A stretch of DNA of 14,947 bases. Source: Armatimonadota bacterium (lineage in GTDB: Bacteria > Sysuimicrobiota > Sysuimicrobiia > Sysuimicrobiales > VGFF01). The notes beneath the pieces were generated by a model. That model made no database searches. It saw nothing but the letters and a program-made list of their open reading frames with translations, and was not told the DNA's origin. Below are positions 1 through 6,654 of the stretch, in pieces. The stretch spans positions 1 to 14,947 of the forward strand of contig VGFF01000049.1 in the NCBI GenBank assembly GCA_016868955.1. Direction: 5' to 3'. The first letter of the stretch is position 1, and each line of letters starts with the position of its first letter. Both the position numbers and the translations under genes were made by a program.

Positions 1-42
1 GTGAGCGCGATCCTCGTGCTCGGCTACTGGTTGCTCCGCTGA
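1..42 (+). CDS. nuoL: C-terminal end of a membrane protein, probably NADH-quinone oxidoreductase subunit L
   Basis: Frame 1 is open from the window edge to a TGA at 40-42 and encodes 13 residues, VSAILVLGYWLLR, which look like the end of a transmembrane helix. Only the tail is visible, so the identity rests mainly on position: nuoL is normally directly upstream of nuoM in complex I operons, and nuoM starts 45 bases downstream. NuoL would be the large antiporter-like, proton-pumping subunit of the complex I membrane arm. Another membrane protein cannot be excluded from 13 residues. Confidence 0.55.
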   Translation: MSAILVLGYWLLR

Positions 43-87
43 TGAGCGGCCATCGCGGCGAGGGACGACTTCGGTTGATGGGTTGAG

Positions 88-1584
88 ATGAACCATTCTC
101 TGTTGACCTGGCTGGTCTTCCTACCGATCGCCGGCGCCCTGATGCTAGCGATGCTGCCGCGCCAGGCGCACGCCACGTTGCGCGGTGTCGCGCTGGCGGT
201 TTTCGTCGCGGTACTGGCGCTGGCCGCGTACGTTTTCTTCTCGTTCCCGCCCGGCGAAGCGGGCTTCCGATTCGCGACCCGTACCCCCTGGGTGCCGGGC
301 TTCGACATCGACTACCACCTCGCCGTGGACGGAATCTCATTGCCGCTCGTGTTGTTGACGGCATTCCTGTTCCCGGTGGCGTTGCTCGGCACGTGGGACA
401 GCGTGCGCGAAAAGCTGAAGGAGTACCTGGCCCTCCTCCTGTTGCTGGAGGGCGCCGTGCTCGGCACGTTCCTCGCGCTCGATCTCGTCCTCTTCTACAT
501 CTTCTGGGAAGCCGTTCTGGTCCCGATGTGCTTCTTGATCGGCGTCTGGGGCGGCAAGCGGCGCGCTTACGCGGCCCTCAAGTTCTTCCTGTTCACCATG
601 ACCGGCAGCTTGCTGATGTTGCTCGCGATTGTCGGCATCTATCTGAGCAGCGGCACGTTCTCCGTCGTCGACTTGTACGCGAAGCCGCTGCCGGCCGAGA
701 TGCAGGGCTGGTTGTTCGCGGCGTTCGCGCTCGCGTTCGCGATCAAGGTCCCCGTGTTCCCGCTGCACACGTGGCTCCCGGACGCGCACGTCGAGGCGCC
801 CACGGCGGGTTCGGTCATCCTTGCCGGCGTCCTGCTGAAGATGGGGACGTACGGTTTCCTGCGCTTCTGCTTGCCGCTGTTCCCAGAAGCGTCGCATGCG
901 GCCGCGCCGTGGATGCTCGCGCTGGCCGTTGTCGGGATCCTCTACGGCGCCGCCGTCGCTTGGCCCCAGGCCGACATGAAGAAGCTCGTCGCGTATTCGT
1001 CCGTCAGCCATCTCGGGTTCGTGATGCTCGGCACGTTCGCGTTCACGATCCAAGGCCTGCAAGGCGCGGTCCTGCAGAGCGTTAACCACGGATTGTCGAC
1101 CGGCGCGCTGTTCCTGATCGTCGGCGTGTTGTACGAGCGGGCGCACACGCGGGAGATGGGGGCGTTCGGCGGCGTCGCGAAGGTGATGCCGACGTTCGCG
1201 GCGCTGTCCCTGATCGTCGTTTTCTCGTCGGCGGCACTGCCGGGAACTAACGGCTTCGTCGGCGAGTTCCTCATCCTCCTCGGCACGTTTCGCGCCGACT
1301 GGCGATTCGCCGCGCTCGCGGTGCCGGGCGTCGTGCTGTCCGCCATGTACCTCCTGACGATGGTGCAACGCGTCTTCTTCGGTCCCGTGAACGTCGACGC
1401 CAAGCAGTTCCCCGCCTTGTCGGCGCGCGAGACGCTGGCGCTGGTCGCGTTGATCGCGACGATCTTCTGGATCGGTCTGTATCCGAAGCCGTTCCTCGAG
1501 CGCAGCGAGGCGGCGCTCGATCGCCTGAGCAAGATCGTGCAGGGCGCGCCGCGCGCCGAAGTCGTACCCGGGAGCGGCCGCTAA
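88..1584 (+). CDS. nuoM: NADH-quinone oxidoreductase subunit M
   Basis: NuoM is one of the three antiporter-like subunits of the complex I membrane arm and carries a proton channel in the cytoplasmic membrane. The 498-residue product has the usual length and is hydrophobic throughout, with many transmembrane helices. Hallmark residues are visible: the glutamate of FYIFWE (Glu141), the channel lysine in AIKVPVFPLHTWLPDAH (Lys220) and a further lysine in LLKMGTYG (Lys251). The ATG at 88 gives a normal NuoM N-terminus (MNHSLLTWLVFLPIAGA), though only a weak ribosome-binding site precedes it. The stop is one base before the nuoN start, so both genes should be co-transcribed and coupled. Nothing looks damaged. 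Confidence 0.96.
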   Translation: MNHSLLTWLVFLPIAGALMLAMLPRQAHATLRGVALAVFVAVLALAAYVFFSFPPGEAGFRFATRTPWVPGFDIDYHLAVDGISLPLVLLTAFLFPVALLGTWDSVREKLKEYLALLLLLEGAVLGTFLALDLVLFYIFWEAVLVPMCFLIGVWGGKRRAYAALKFFLFTMTGSLLMLLAIVGIYLSSGTFSVVDLYAKPLPAEMQGWLFAAFALAFAIKVPVFPLHTWLPDAHVEAPTAGSVILAGVLLKMGTYGFLRFCLPLFPEASHAAAPWMLALAVVGILYGAAVAWPQADMKKLVAYSSVSHLGFVMLGTFAFTIQGLQGAVLQSVNHGLSTGALFLIVGVLYERAHTREMGAFGGVAKVMPTFAALSLIVVFSSAALPGTNGFVGEFLILLGTFRADWRFAALAVPGVVLSAMYLLTMVQRVFFGPVNVDAKQFPALSARETLALVALIATIFWIGLYPKPFLERSEAALDRLSKIVQGAPRAEVVPGSGR

Positions 1585-1585
1585 C

Positions 1586-3007
1586 GTGTCACCCGCCGAC
1601 GTGCAAGCCGTACTGCCCGAGATCTGGGTCGCCGCGACCGCGCTCGTAGTGCTCGGCGTCGATCTATTCTTGCGGGATTCGCGCCAGCGGGCGCTCCTCG
1701 TCGCGATCGCCTTGGTCGGGCTGGCGGGCAGCGCGTCTTCGATCCTTGCGTTTCCCGACGCGACGACGGCGTTTGGCGGCACGTTCACGCGCGACGCGGT
1801 CACGAACGCGCTGCAGCTCCTTACCCTCGCCGTCGCGGCGCTCGCGGTCCTGTTGTCGCGCGACTATCTGGCGCGGACAGGGCTGGAAGCGGGCGAGTAC
1901 TACACGCTCCTGTTGCTCGCGTCGCTCGGCGCGATGCTGATGGCCGCCGCCGGCGACTTGCTGCTGCTGTTCATCGCGTTGGAGACGCTGTCGCTGCCGT
2001 TGTACGTGCTCGCCGGCTACGCGCGCACGAGCCGCCGATCGCAGGAAGCGGGCATGAAATACTTCTTGCTCGGATCGTTCGCGAGCGCGCTCTTTCTCTA
2101 CGGCGTGGCGCTCGTCTATGGGCACACGGTGTCGACGAAGTTCGCCGTGATCGCGCGCGCCGAGACCGGCGTGCTGTTGCAGCTCGGCGTCGGGCTGATC
2201 ATCGTCGGGCTCGGCTTCAAGGCGGCGGCGGCGCCGTTTCACGCCTGGGCGCCCGACGTCTACGAAGGCGCACCCATGCCGGCGACCGCGTTCATGTCGG
2301 TCGTCGCGAAGATCGGCGCGTTCGCCGCGTTGTTGCGGTTCTTGATGTTCGCGGCCCCTTTGCTGGCGATCTCCTGGCGTCCGCTGATCGAGGTTCTCGC
2401 CGCCGTCACGATTCTCGTCGGCAACCTCGCGGCGCTGCGCCAGGTCAGCGTGAAGCGGATGCTCGCCTACTCGAGCGTCGCGCATGCCGGCTACCTTCTG
2501 ATGGGCGTCGCGGCCGGCTCGCCGGGAGGCCTCTGGGGCACGACCTACTACCTCTTCGTCTATGCCCTGATGAATCTCGGCGCGTTCGCGGTGCTGTTGT
2601 TCCTCACGCGCGACGGCGCCGAGGCGGATCAGGTGGCCGACCTGGGAGGGTTATCCGATCGCTCGCCGTTCCTGGCGGCGTCATTCGCCCTGTTCATGGC
2701 GTCGTTGGCCGGGTTGCCGCCGACGCCCGGCTTCCTCGCGAAGTTCTACCTGTTCACCGCGTCCATCCAAGTGGGATCGCTGTGGCTCGCGATCGTCGGC
2801 GTGCTCGGTTCGGTGATCTCGATCGCTTACTATATGCGCGCGGCGTACGCCGCCTACGGAGGACCGACTGCCGCCGACGTCACCGTGGCGCGGGCGCCAT
2901 GGGCCGCGGCTGGGCTCGCGGTCGCGGTCGCGGTCATCCTGTTCTTTGCCGTGCTGCCCGGTCCGCTCACCGCCTGGGCGCAACAAACCGCCGCTCTCCT
3001 GCGCTAG
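1586..3007 (+). CDS. nuoN: NADH-quinone oxidoreductase subunit N
   Basis: NuoN is the third antiporter-like proton-pumping subunit of complex I and normally closes the nuo operon. The product is 473 residues, typical for the family, and multi-spanning. Conserved points include the channel glutamate in FIALETLSLPLYVLAGY (Glu133), the lysine in LGFKAAAAPFHAWAPDVYEG (Lys212), a second lysine in VAKIGAF (Lys242) and the late PPTPGFLAKFYLF motif. Translation starts at GTG 1586, one base after the nuoM stop, which implies translational coupling. A 17-base gap containing GAGGA leads into fixC, so the transcript probably continues into the fix genes. Confidence 0.96.
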   Translation: MSPADVQAVLPEIWVAATALVVLGVDLFLRDSRQRALLVAIALVGLAGSASSILAFPDATTAFGGTFTRDAVTNALQLLTLAVAALAVLLSRDYLARTGLEAGEYYTLLLLASLGAMLMAAAGDLLLLFIALETLSLPLYVLAGYARTSRRSQEAGMKYFLLGSFASALFLYGVALVYGHTVSTKFAVIARAETGVLLQLGVGLIIVGLGFKAAAAPFHAWAPDVYEGAPMPATAFMSVVAKIGAFAALLRFLMFAAPLLAISWRPLIEVLAAVTILVGNLAALRQVSVKRMLAYSSVAHAGYLLMGVAAGSPGGLWGTTYYLFVYALMNLGAFAVLLFLTRDGAEADQVADLGGLSDRSPFLAASFALFMASLAGLPPTPGFLAKFYLFTASIQVGSLWLAIVGVLGSVISIAYYMRAAYAAYGGPTAADVTVARAPWAAAGLAVAVAVILFFAVLPGPLTAWAQQTAALLR

Positions 3008-3024
3008 CGGCCGAGGAACCCACA

Positions 3025-4341
3025 ATGTCCAACGCCGAGAAGTTCGACGCGATCGTCGTCGGTGCCGGTCCGGCGGGCGCTTCTGCTGCCGCCGTAATGG
3101 GGCGGGCCGGATTGAACGTCGTCCTGTTGGAGCGCGGCGACGTGCCGGGCGCCAAGAACGTCATGGGCGGCGTCATGTACGGCCGGATGGTCGCCGACGT
3201 CGTGCCGGAATTCTGGAAGGCGGATCCACCGCTCGAGCGCGTCGTCGCCGAGGAGCGGATGTGGCTCGCCACGCCCGACGACGTCTTGAGCGTCGGCCAG
3301 CGCACGACGCACGTGACGCACGACGACGGCTGCCCGAACGCATTCACGGTGCTGCGCGCCAAGTGGGACCCGTGGTTCGCGGCCCGGGCCGAGGACGCGG
3401 GCGCGTTCCTCGTGCCGTCGACGACCGCCGTCGACGTATTGTGGGACGACGCCGGCAACGTCTGCGGCGTGCGGACCGGCCGCGAGGACGGCGATCTCTA
3501 CGCCGACGCCGTCGTGATCTGCGACGGCGTCAACTCGTTTCTTGCGAAGCGCGCCCGCTTGGAGGGTCACCCGCCGGAGCCGCACCACCTCGCGCTCGGC
3601 GTCAAGGAAGTCATCGGCCTGCCGGCCGAAGTGATCGAGTCTCGTTTCAACCTCGAGCGGGGGCAGGGCACGACCATCGAGATCTACGGATCGGTCACGC
3701 AAGGGCACTCCGGATACGGCTTCGTCTACACGAACCGGGATTCGCTGTCGCTCGGCGTCGGCGTGCTCGTCTCGCACCTCATGAGGACGAAGCGGACACC
3801 TTATGACTTGCTCGAGCAGATGAAGCAACATCCGATGATCCGCCCGCTGATCGCCGGCGGCGACGTCCTGGAGTACAGCGCGCACGCGATCCCGGAGGGC
3901 GGCTACGACGCCATGCCGCGCCTTTACGGCGGCGGCGTGCTGATCGCCGGCGACGCCGCGATGATGGTCAACGGCCTGCACCGCGAGGGCAGCAATCTCG
4001 CGGCCGCCGCCGGGCGCATGGCGGGCGAGACCGTCGTGGAAGCGCACCGACGCAACGACTTCAGCGCCCGGTCGCTGGCCGCGTACGAAGCGAAGCTGCG
4101 CGACTCTTTCGTCGTGAAGGATCTCGTCAAGTATCGTCACCTGCCGGCGTTCGCCGACCGGCGGCCCGACCTCTTCGAGATCTACCCGCGGCTGATGAAC
4201 CGCGCCGTGCACGAGATGCTGACCGTCGACGGTCTGCCGAAGCGCGACAAGCAACGGAAGATCGCGCGCGACTTTTTGGCGGCGCGGCGGCCGCTGCAGC
4301 TGGTGCGGGATCTGTACGAAACGTGGAAGGTGATTCGATGA
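3025..4341 (+). CDS. fixC: FixC-like electron-transfer-flavoprotein:quinone oxidoreductase, FAD subunit
   Basis: FixC is the membrane-associated flavoprotein that passes electrons from the FixAB electron transfer flavoprotein to quinone, working with the ferredoxin-like FixX. The 438-residue product opens with a Rossmann FAD fold (DAIVVGAGPAGASAAAVMGRAG, glycines at about 13-18) followed by GAKNVMGGVMYG. Late in the protein the FAD-contacting stretch GVLIAGDAAMMVNGLHREG is present. The length fits FixC rather than full ETF:QO, which carries its own iron-sulfur domain; here that role is taken by fixX. ATG 3025 is preferred because GAGGA lies 7 bases upstream and the product then begins as expected; the frame is open further upstream only as an overlap with nuoN. 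The stop overlaps fixX by ATGA. No fixA or fixB is visible in the window. Confidence 0.93.
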   Translation: MSNAEKFDAIVVGAGPAGASAAAVMGRAGLNVVLLERGDVPGAKNVMGGVMYGRMVADVVPEFWKADPPLERVVAEERMWLATPDDVLSVGQRTTHVTHDDGCPNAFTVLRAKWDPWFAARAEDAGAFLVPSTTAVDVLWDDAGNVCGVRTGREDGDLYADAVVICDGVNSFLAKRARLEGHPPEPHHLALGVKEVIGLPAEVIESRFNLERGQGTTIEIYGSVTQGHSGYGFVYTNRDSLSLGVGVLVSHLMRTKRTPYDLLEQMKQHPMIRPLIAGGDVLEYSAHAIPEGGYDAMPRLYGGGVLIAGDAAMMVNGLHREGSNLAAAAGRMAGETVVEAHRRNDFSARSLAAYEAKLRDSFVVKDLVKYRHLPAFADRRPDLFEIYPRLMNRAVHEMLTVDGLPKRDKQRKIARDFLAARRPLQLVRDLYETWKVIR

Positions 4342-4658
4342 GCGCGGATCGCCCCGCTGACGCGCCGATGCGCGTCGAAGACAAGCTGTTCACCTTGCGC
4401 TGGAAGCACGACAAGCAGTCTCACATCGACATCACGGCGCCGGAGGTGTGCGTCGAGACGTGCCGCGGCGAGTGGCAACGACCCTGCACGACGTTCTGTC
4501 CGGCGAAGGTCTACGAGTGGCAGGCTGAGCAGGAGAAGATCGTCATCTACTTCGAGAACTGCGTGGAGTGCACGACGTGCCTGCTCGGGTGTCCGTACCG
4601 CGTGATCGACTGGCGGCACCCGCGCGGCGGTTATGGCATCCAATACAAGAACGGCTGA
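4338..4658 (+). CDS. fixX: FixX-like ferredoxin family protein
   Basis: FixX is the small iron-sulfur partner of FixC and relays electrons in the FixABCX/ETF-QO system at the membrane. The 106-residue product ends with the characteristic block C75-x2-C78-x2-C81-x3-C85-P followed by YRVIDWRHPRGGYGIQYKNG, very like FixX C-termini. Further cysteines lie at 38, 42, 50 and 54, with C54 followed by proline as in ferredoxin clusters. One [4Fe-4S] cluster is expected from C75/C78/C81 plus another cysteine; the four earlier cysteines are more than the minimum and could hold more metal or be structural. ATG 4338 overlaps the fixC stop (ATGA), so translation is coupled. An in-frame GTG 15 bases earlier lies inside fixC and is less likely. 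Confidence 0.92.
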   Translation: MSADRPADAPMRVEDKLFTLRWKHDKQSHIDITAPEVCVETCRGEWQRPCTTFCPAKVYEWQAEQEKIVIYFENCVECTTCLLGCPYRVIDWRHPRGGYGIQYKNG

Positions 4659-4664
4659 CCGAAG

Positions 4665-4680
4665 CGCGCTGCCTAGCGCG
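4665..4680. terminator. small hairpin between convergent fixX and lgt
   Basis: CGCGCT (4665-4670) and AGCGCG (4675-4680) form a perfect 6-bp stem with a 4-base loop. It sits at the meeting point of the convergent fixX and lgt genes and covers the lgt stop codon. There is no T-run on either side, so a classic intrinsic terminator is not supported, and short GC-rich hairpins arise easily at this base composition. Confidence 0.25.
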
Positions 4681-5449
4681 GCGCGGAAGTCGCCGCCGGG
4701 CGGCGTGCCGTCGGGCGGAGGACGAGGAACCACACGCCGGCGACGAGGAGCGCGAGCGCCGCGATCTGTCCCGCCGCCAACGGCCCGACCACGTGCGTGT
4801 GCGCGCGCAGCGCGTCCAAGGCCAGCCGCACAGCGGACATCGCGATCATCGCGCGCCAGAACACCTGACCGGGAAACGCCGGCGCCCGCAACCAACGCCA
4901 GACGAACCCCAACAACACGACCGACGTGACGATTTCGTAGAGCTGCAGCGGATGCCGTGGCGCGTCTCCGGCGCCGGAAAAAACGACGCCCCAGGGCAAT
5001 GAAGTCGGATCCCCATACAGCTCGCCGTTCATGAAGTTGCCGAAGCGAACAAGCGCGTTGATCGCGACGATCCAGACCGCGGCGATGTCGGCCAGGGACC
5101 ACATCGAGATCCCGTGGCGGCGCTGCAGCGCCGCGAAGTAGACCAGACCGGCGGCGATCGCGCCGTGCGAACCGATGCCGCCGCGGTCCAATCGAATGAT
5201 CTCGAGGGGGTCTGACAGAAAATCAGAGGGATGCGCGAGGACGTACGCGAGGCGGGCGCCGGCGAACACGGTCAGCACGAACGGCACGGCGTGACGTTCG
5301 ACAACGACCACTGGGATTCCGAATCGCGGCGCCAGGCGCGGCGTCAGCCAGAGCCCGAAAGCGAGTCCCAGCGCCATCATCAGCCCGTACCAGCGAATCG
5401 CGAACGGGCCGAGCTCGAAGGCGATCGGGTGCATGCTACGGGCAAGCAT
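4673..5449 (-). CDS. lgt: Prolipoprotein diacylglyceryl transferase
   Basis: Lgt moves a diacylglyceryl group from phosphatidylglycerol to the lipobox cysteine of prolipoproteins, the first step of lipoprotein maturation at the cytoplasmic membrane. The 258-residue product starts like the family (MHPIAFELGPFAIRWYGLMMALG). It carries the Lgt signature as VRFGNFMNGELYG (Arg135, Asn138, Asn141, Glu143), a conserved histidine in GGIGSHGA (His96) and the later RHPLQLYE motif. Several hydrophobic helices are evident. Two starts are possible: ATG at 5449 (MLARSMHP) or ATG at 5434, which begins exactly at MHP; neither has a clear Shine-Dalgarno sequence. The gene is transcribed alone, convergent with fixX and divergent from the thrBC leader. 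Confidence 0.95.
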   Translation of the reverse strand: MLARSMHPIAFELGPFAIRWYGLMMALGLAFGLWLTPRLAPRFGIPVVVVERHAVPFVLTVFAGARLAYVLAHPSDFLSDPLEIIRLDRGGIGSHGAIAAGLVYFAALQRRHGISMWSLADIAAVWIVAINALVRFGNFMNGELYGDPTSLPWGVVFSGAGDAPRHPLQLYEIVTSVVLLGFVWRWLRAPAFPGQVFWRAMIAMSAVRLALDALRAHTHVVGPLAAGQIAALALLVAGVWFLVLRPTARRPAATSAPR

Positions 5450-5479
5450 AACAGACGTTCAATCGATCGACGTGGTTCG

Positions 5480-5508
5480 TTGACACCCCCTGCCCGAGGT
5501 GATAGCGT
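5480..5508 (+). promoter_or_regulatory. thrB: Putative sigma-70-type promoter for the riboswitch-thrBC transcript
   Basis: A perfect TTGACA (5480-5485) is followed after 17 bases by TAGCGT (5503-5508), which matches the -10 consensus at three of six positions, including the key first TA and last T. Transcription would begin near 5515, about 25 bases before the riboswitch aptamer, a sensible distance. The -35 match is strong and the -10 is weak, so the exact boxes are an inference. Confidence 0.5.
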
Positions 5509-5538
5509 AACTCGCTAGGTAGTCAAATCGAATAGCAA

Positions 5539-5642
5539 CCTTATCAAGAGTGGGCGAGGGACGGGCCCGATGACCCCCACCAACCTGTCGAGCGATCGAT
5601 AAGGTGGGAATTCCCGCGGAGAAACAATTCCGGCAGATAAGG
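5539..5642 (+). promoter_or_regulatory. SAM-I (S-box) riboswitch aptamer
   Basis: The stretch reads closely as an S-box leader: CTTATCAAGAG at the 5' side, GAGGGA (5556-5561), GGCCCGATGA (5564-5573), CCAACC (5580-5585), AAGGTGGGAATTCC (5601-5614) and AGATAAGG at the 3' side. Helix P1 is a perfect 7-bp pairing of CCTTATC (5539-5545) with GATAAGG (5636-5642). The usual GCAACC...GGTGC pairing appears as CCAACC...GGTGG, an apparent base-pair swap (5580 with 5607) that preserves the helix. Such RNAs bind S-adenosylmethionine and normally switch off methionine or SAM supply genes. Here the downstream genes are thrB and thrC. Confidence 0.92.
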
Positions 5643-5654
5643 GCGTATCGCCCT
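5640..5654 (+). promoter_or_regulatory. Predicted antiterminator hairpin of the SAM riboswitch
   Basis: AGGGCG (5640-5645) pairs with CGCCCT (5649-5654) across a 3-base loop. Its 5' arm overlaps the last bases of P1 (AGG, 5640-5642) and its 3' arm overlaps the 5' arm of the terminator (5650-5654). It is therefore mutually exclusive with both. SAM binding should hold P1 closed, break this hairpin and let the terminator form. This is read from base pairing only and no free energies were computed. Confidence 0.6.
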
Positions 5655-5677
5655 CCAAAGGAATTGGAGGGCTTTTT
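5650..5677 (+). terminator. Intrinsic terminator of the SAM riboswitch expression platform
   Basis: GCCCTCCAA (5650-5658) and TTGGAGGGC (5664-5672) form a perfect 9-bp stem with the 5-base loop AGGAA, immediately followed by five T residues (5673-5677). It sits 28 bases upstream of the thrB start, within the leader. This is a classic attenuator: full-length thrBC transcript should be made only when SAM is low. Confidence 0.9.
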
Positions 5678-5705
5678 GTTGCCCAAAATCGGTGATGAAG
5701 CTTCG

Positions 5706-6626
5706 ATGACGACACTTCCGTCGTACTGTCGAGTCCGCGTTCCGGGGACTGCCGCGAATCTCGGCCCCGGCTTCGACGCCGTCGGTCTCGCGGTCGCGGT
5801 GCACAACACGCTGGAGATCAGTCGCAGCGCGACGCCGCGCGTCGTCGTCACCGGCGAGGGCGCCGGCACGCTGTCCGGCGACGCGTCGAATCTGATGTAC
5901 CATGCGGCGCGCGAAGTCGCGCGCGCGACGGGGCACGCGGACGTTTCGTTTCAAATCCTCTGCGAGAACCGCTTGCCGATCGGGCGCGGTCTGGGAAGCA
6001 GCGCCGCCGCGATCGTCGGCGGGCTCCTCGGGGCGAATCGCCTGCTGGGATCGCCGCTGTCGCAAACGCAAATCGCCCACATGGCCGTCGCCCTCGAAGG
6101 GCATCCCGACAACGTAATTCCCGCCCTCGTCGGCGGGGTCACGATCGCGTCGATGAACGGCACCGGCGCGCACTGGATCCGCCTGACGCCGGCGCGGATG
6201 CCGCGCGTCGTTATCGCCGTGCCCGGCGTCGCATTGGCGACGGAAACCGCCCGGGGCGTCCTGCCGCGCGCGGTCGAGTTTCCCGACGCGGTGTTCAATG
6301 TCGGCAAAGCGGCGTTGTTCGTCGCCGCGATCGCCGAGAGCCGCTTCGATCTGTTGCGGGCGGCGATGGAAGATCGGTTGCATCAGCCGTATCGCAAAGC
6401 GCTGGTGCCCGGCTTCGACGACGTCGTCGCGGCGGCGAAGGGCGCGGGTGCGTATGGAGCGGCGCTGAGCGGCGCCGGTTCGTCGGTGCTCGCGTTGTGC
6501 GAAGATCGCCGCGCCGCGGCCGTCGGGGGGGCGATGCGCGACGCGTTCGCGCGTCACGCGGTGGAAGCACGAATCGTGGAGACGGACGTCGATCCGAAGG
6601 GCGCGCACGTCGTGTGCAGCGCCTGA
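5706..6626 (+). CDS. thrB: Homoserine kinase
   Basis: ThrB phosphorylates L-homoserine with ATP to give O-phosphohomoserine, the substrate of threonine synthase. The 306-residue product is a GHMP kinase: N-terminal VPGTAANLGPGFDAVGLAV, the ATP-binding loop LPIGRGLGSSAA (about 90-101), ALEGHPDNVIPALVGGV in the middle and a C-terminal GAYGAALSGAGSSVLAL motif. Length is normal. ATG 5706 is chosen because the open frame upstream runs through the riboswitch and terminator, which are non-coding; the Shine-Dalgarno sequence is weak. The gene lies directly behind the SAM riboswitch and 28 bases before thrC, so both are probably controlled together. No defects are seen. Confidence 0.95.
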   Translation: MTTLPSYCRVRVPGTAANLGPGFDAVGLAVAVHNTLEISRSATPRVVVTGEGAGTLSGDASNLMYHAAREVARATGHADVSFQILCENRLPIGRGLGSSAAAIVGGLLGANRLLGSPLSQTQIAHMAVALEGHPDNVIPALVGGVTIASMNGTGAHWIRLTPARMPRVVIAVPGVALATETARGVLPRAVEFPDAVFNVGKAALFVAAIAESRFDLLRAAMEDRLHQPYRKALVPGFDDVVAAAKGAGAYGAALSGAGSSVLALCEDRRAAAVGGAMRDAFARHAVEARIVETDVDPKGAHVVCSA

Positions 6627-6654
6627 TCGGCGCGTCGATCAAGGGAGGCGGGAA

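Noticed and set aside
337..1803. Long minus-strand open frame opposite nuoM
   Set aside because: It is a GC-rich shadow with low-complexity Arg/Gln/Glu composition and no recognisable domain; nuoM and nuoN are clearly the coding strand.
2782..3024. N-terminal extension of fixC by 81 codons
   Set aside because: It lies inside nuoN in another frame and is arginine-rich, unlike FixC; ATG 3025 has a Shine-Dalgarno and a normal FAD-binding N-terminus.
3004..4254. Long minus-strand open frame opposite fixC
   Set aside because: Composition is typical of an antisense shadow in high-GC DNA and it competes with a clearly conserved fixC.
5604..5705. Upstream extension of thrB to a start at 5604
   Set aside because: The extra 34 codons run through the riboswitch P3/P4 region, the antiterminator and the terminator; the family-typical N-terminus begins at ATG 5706.
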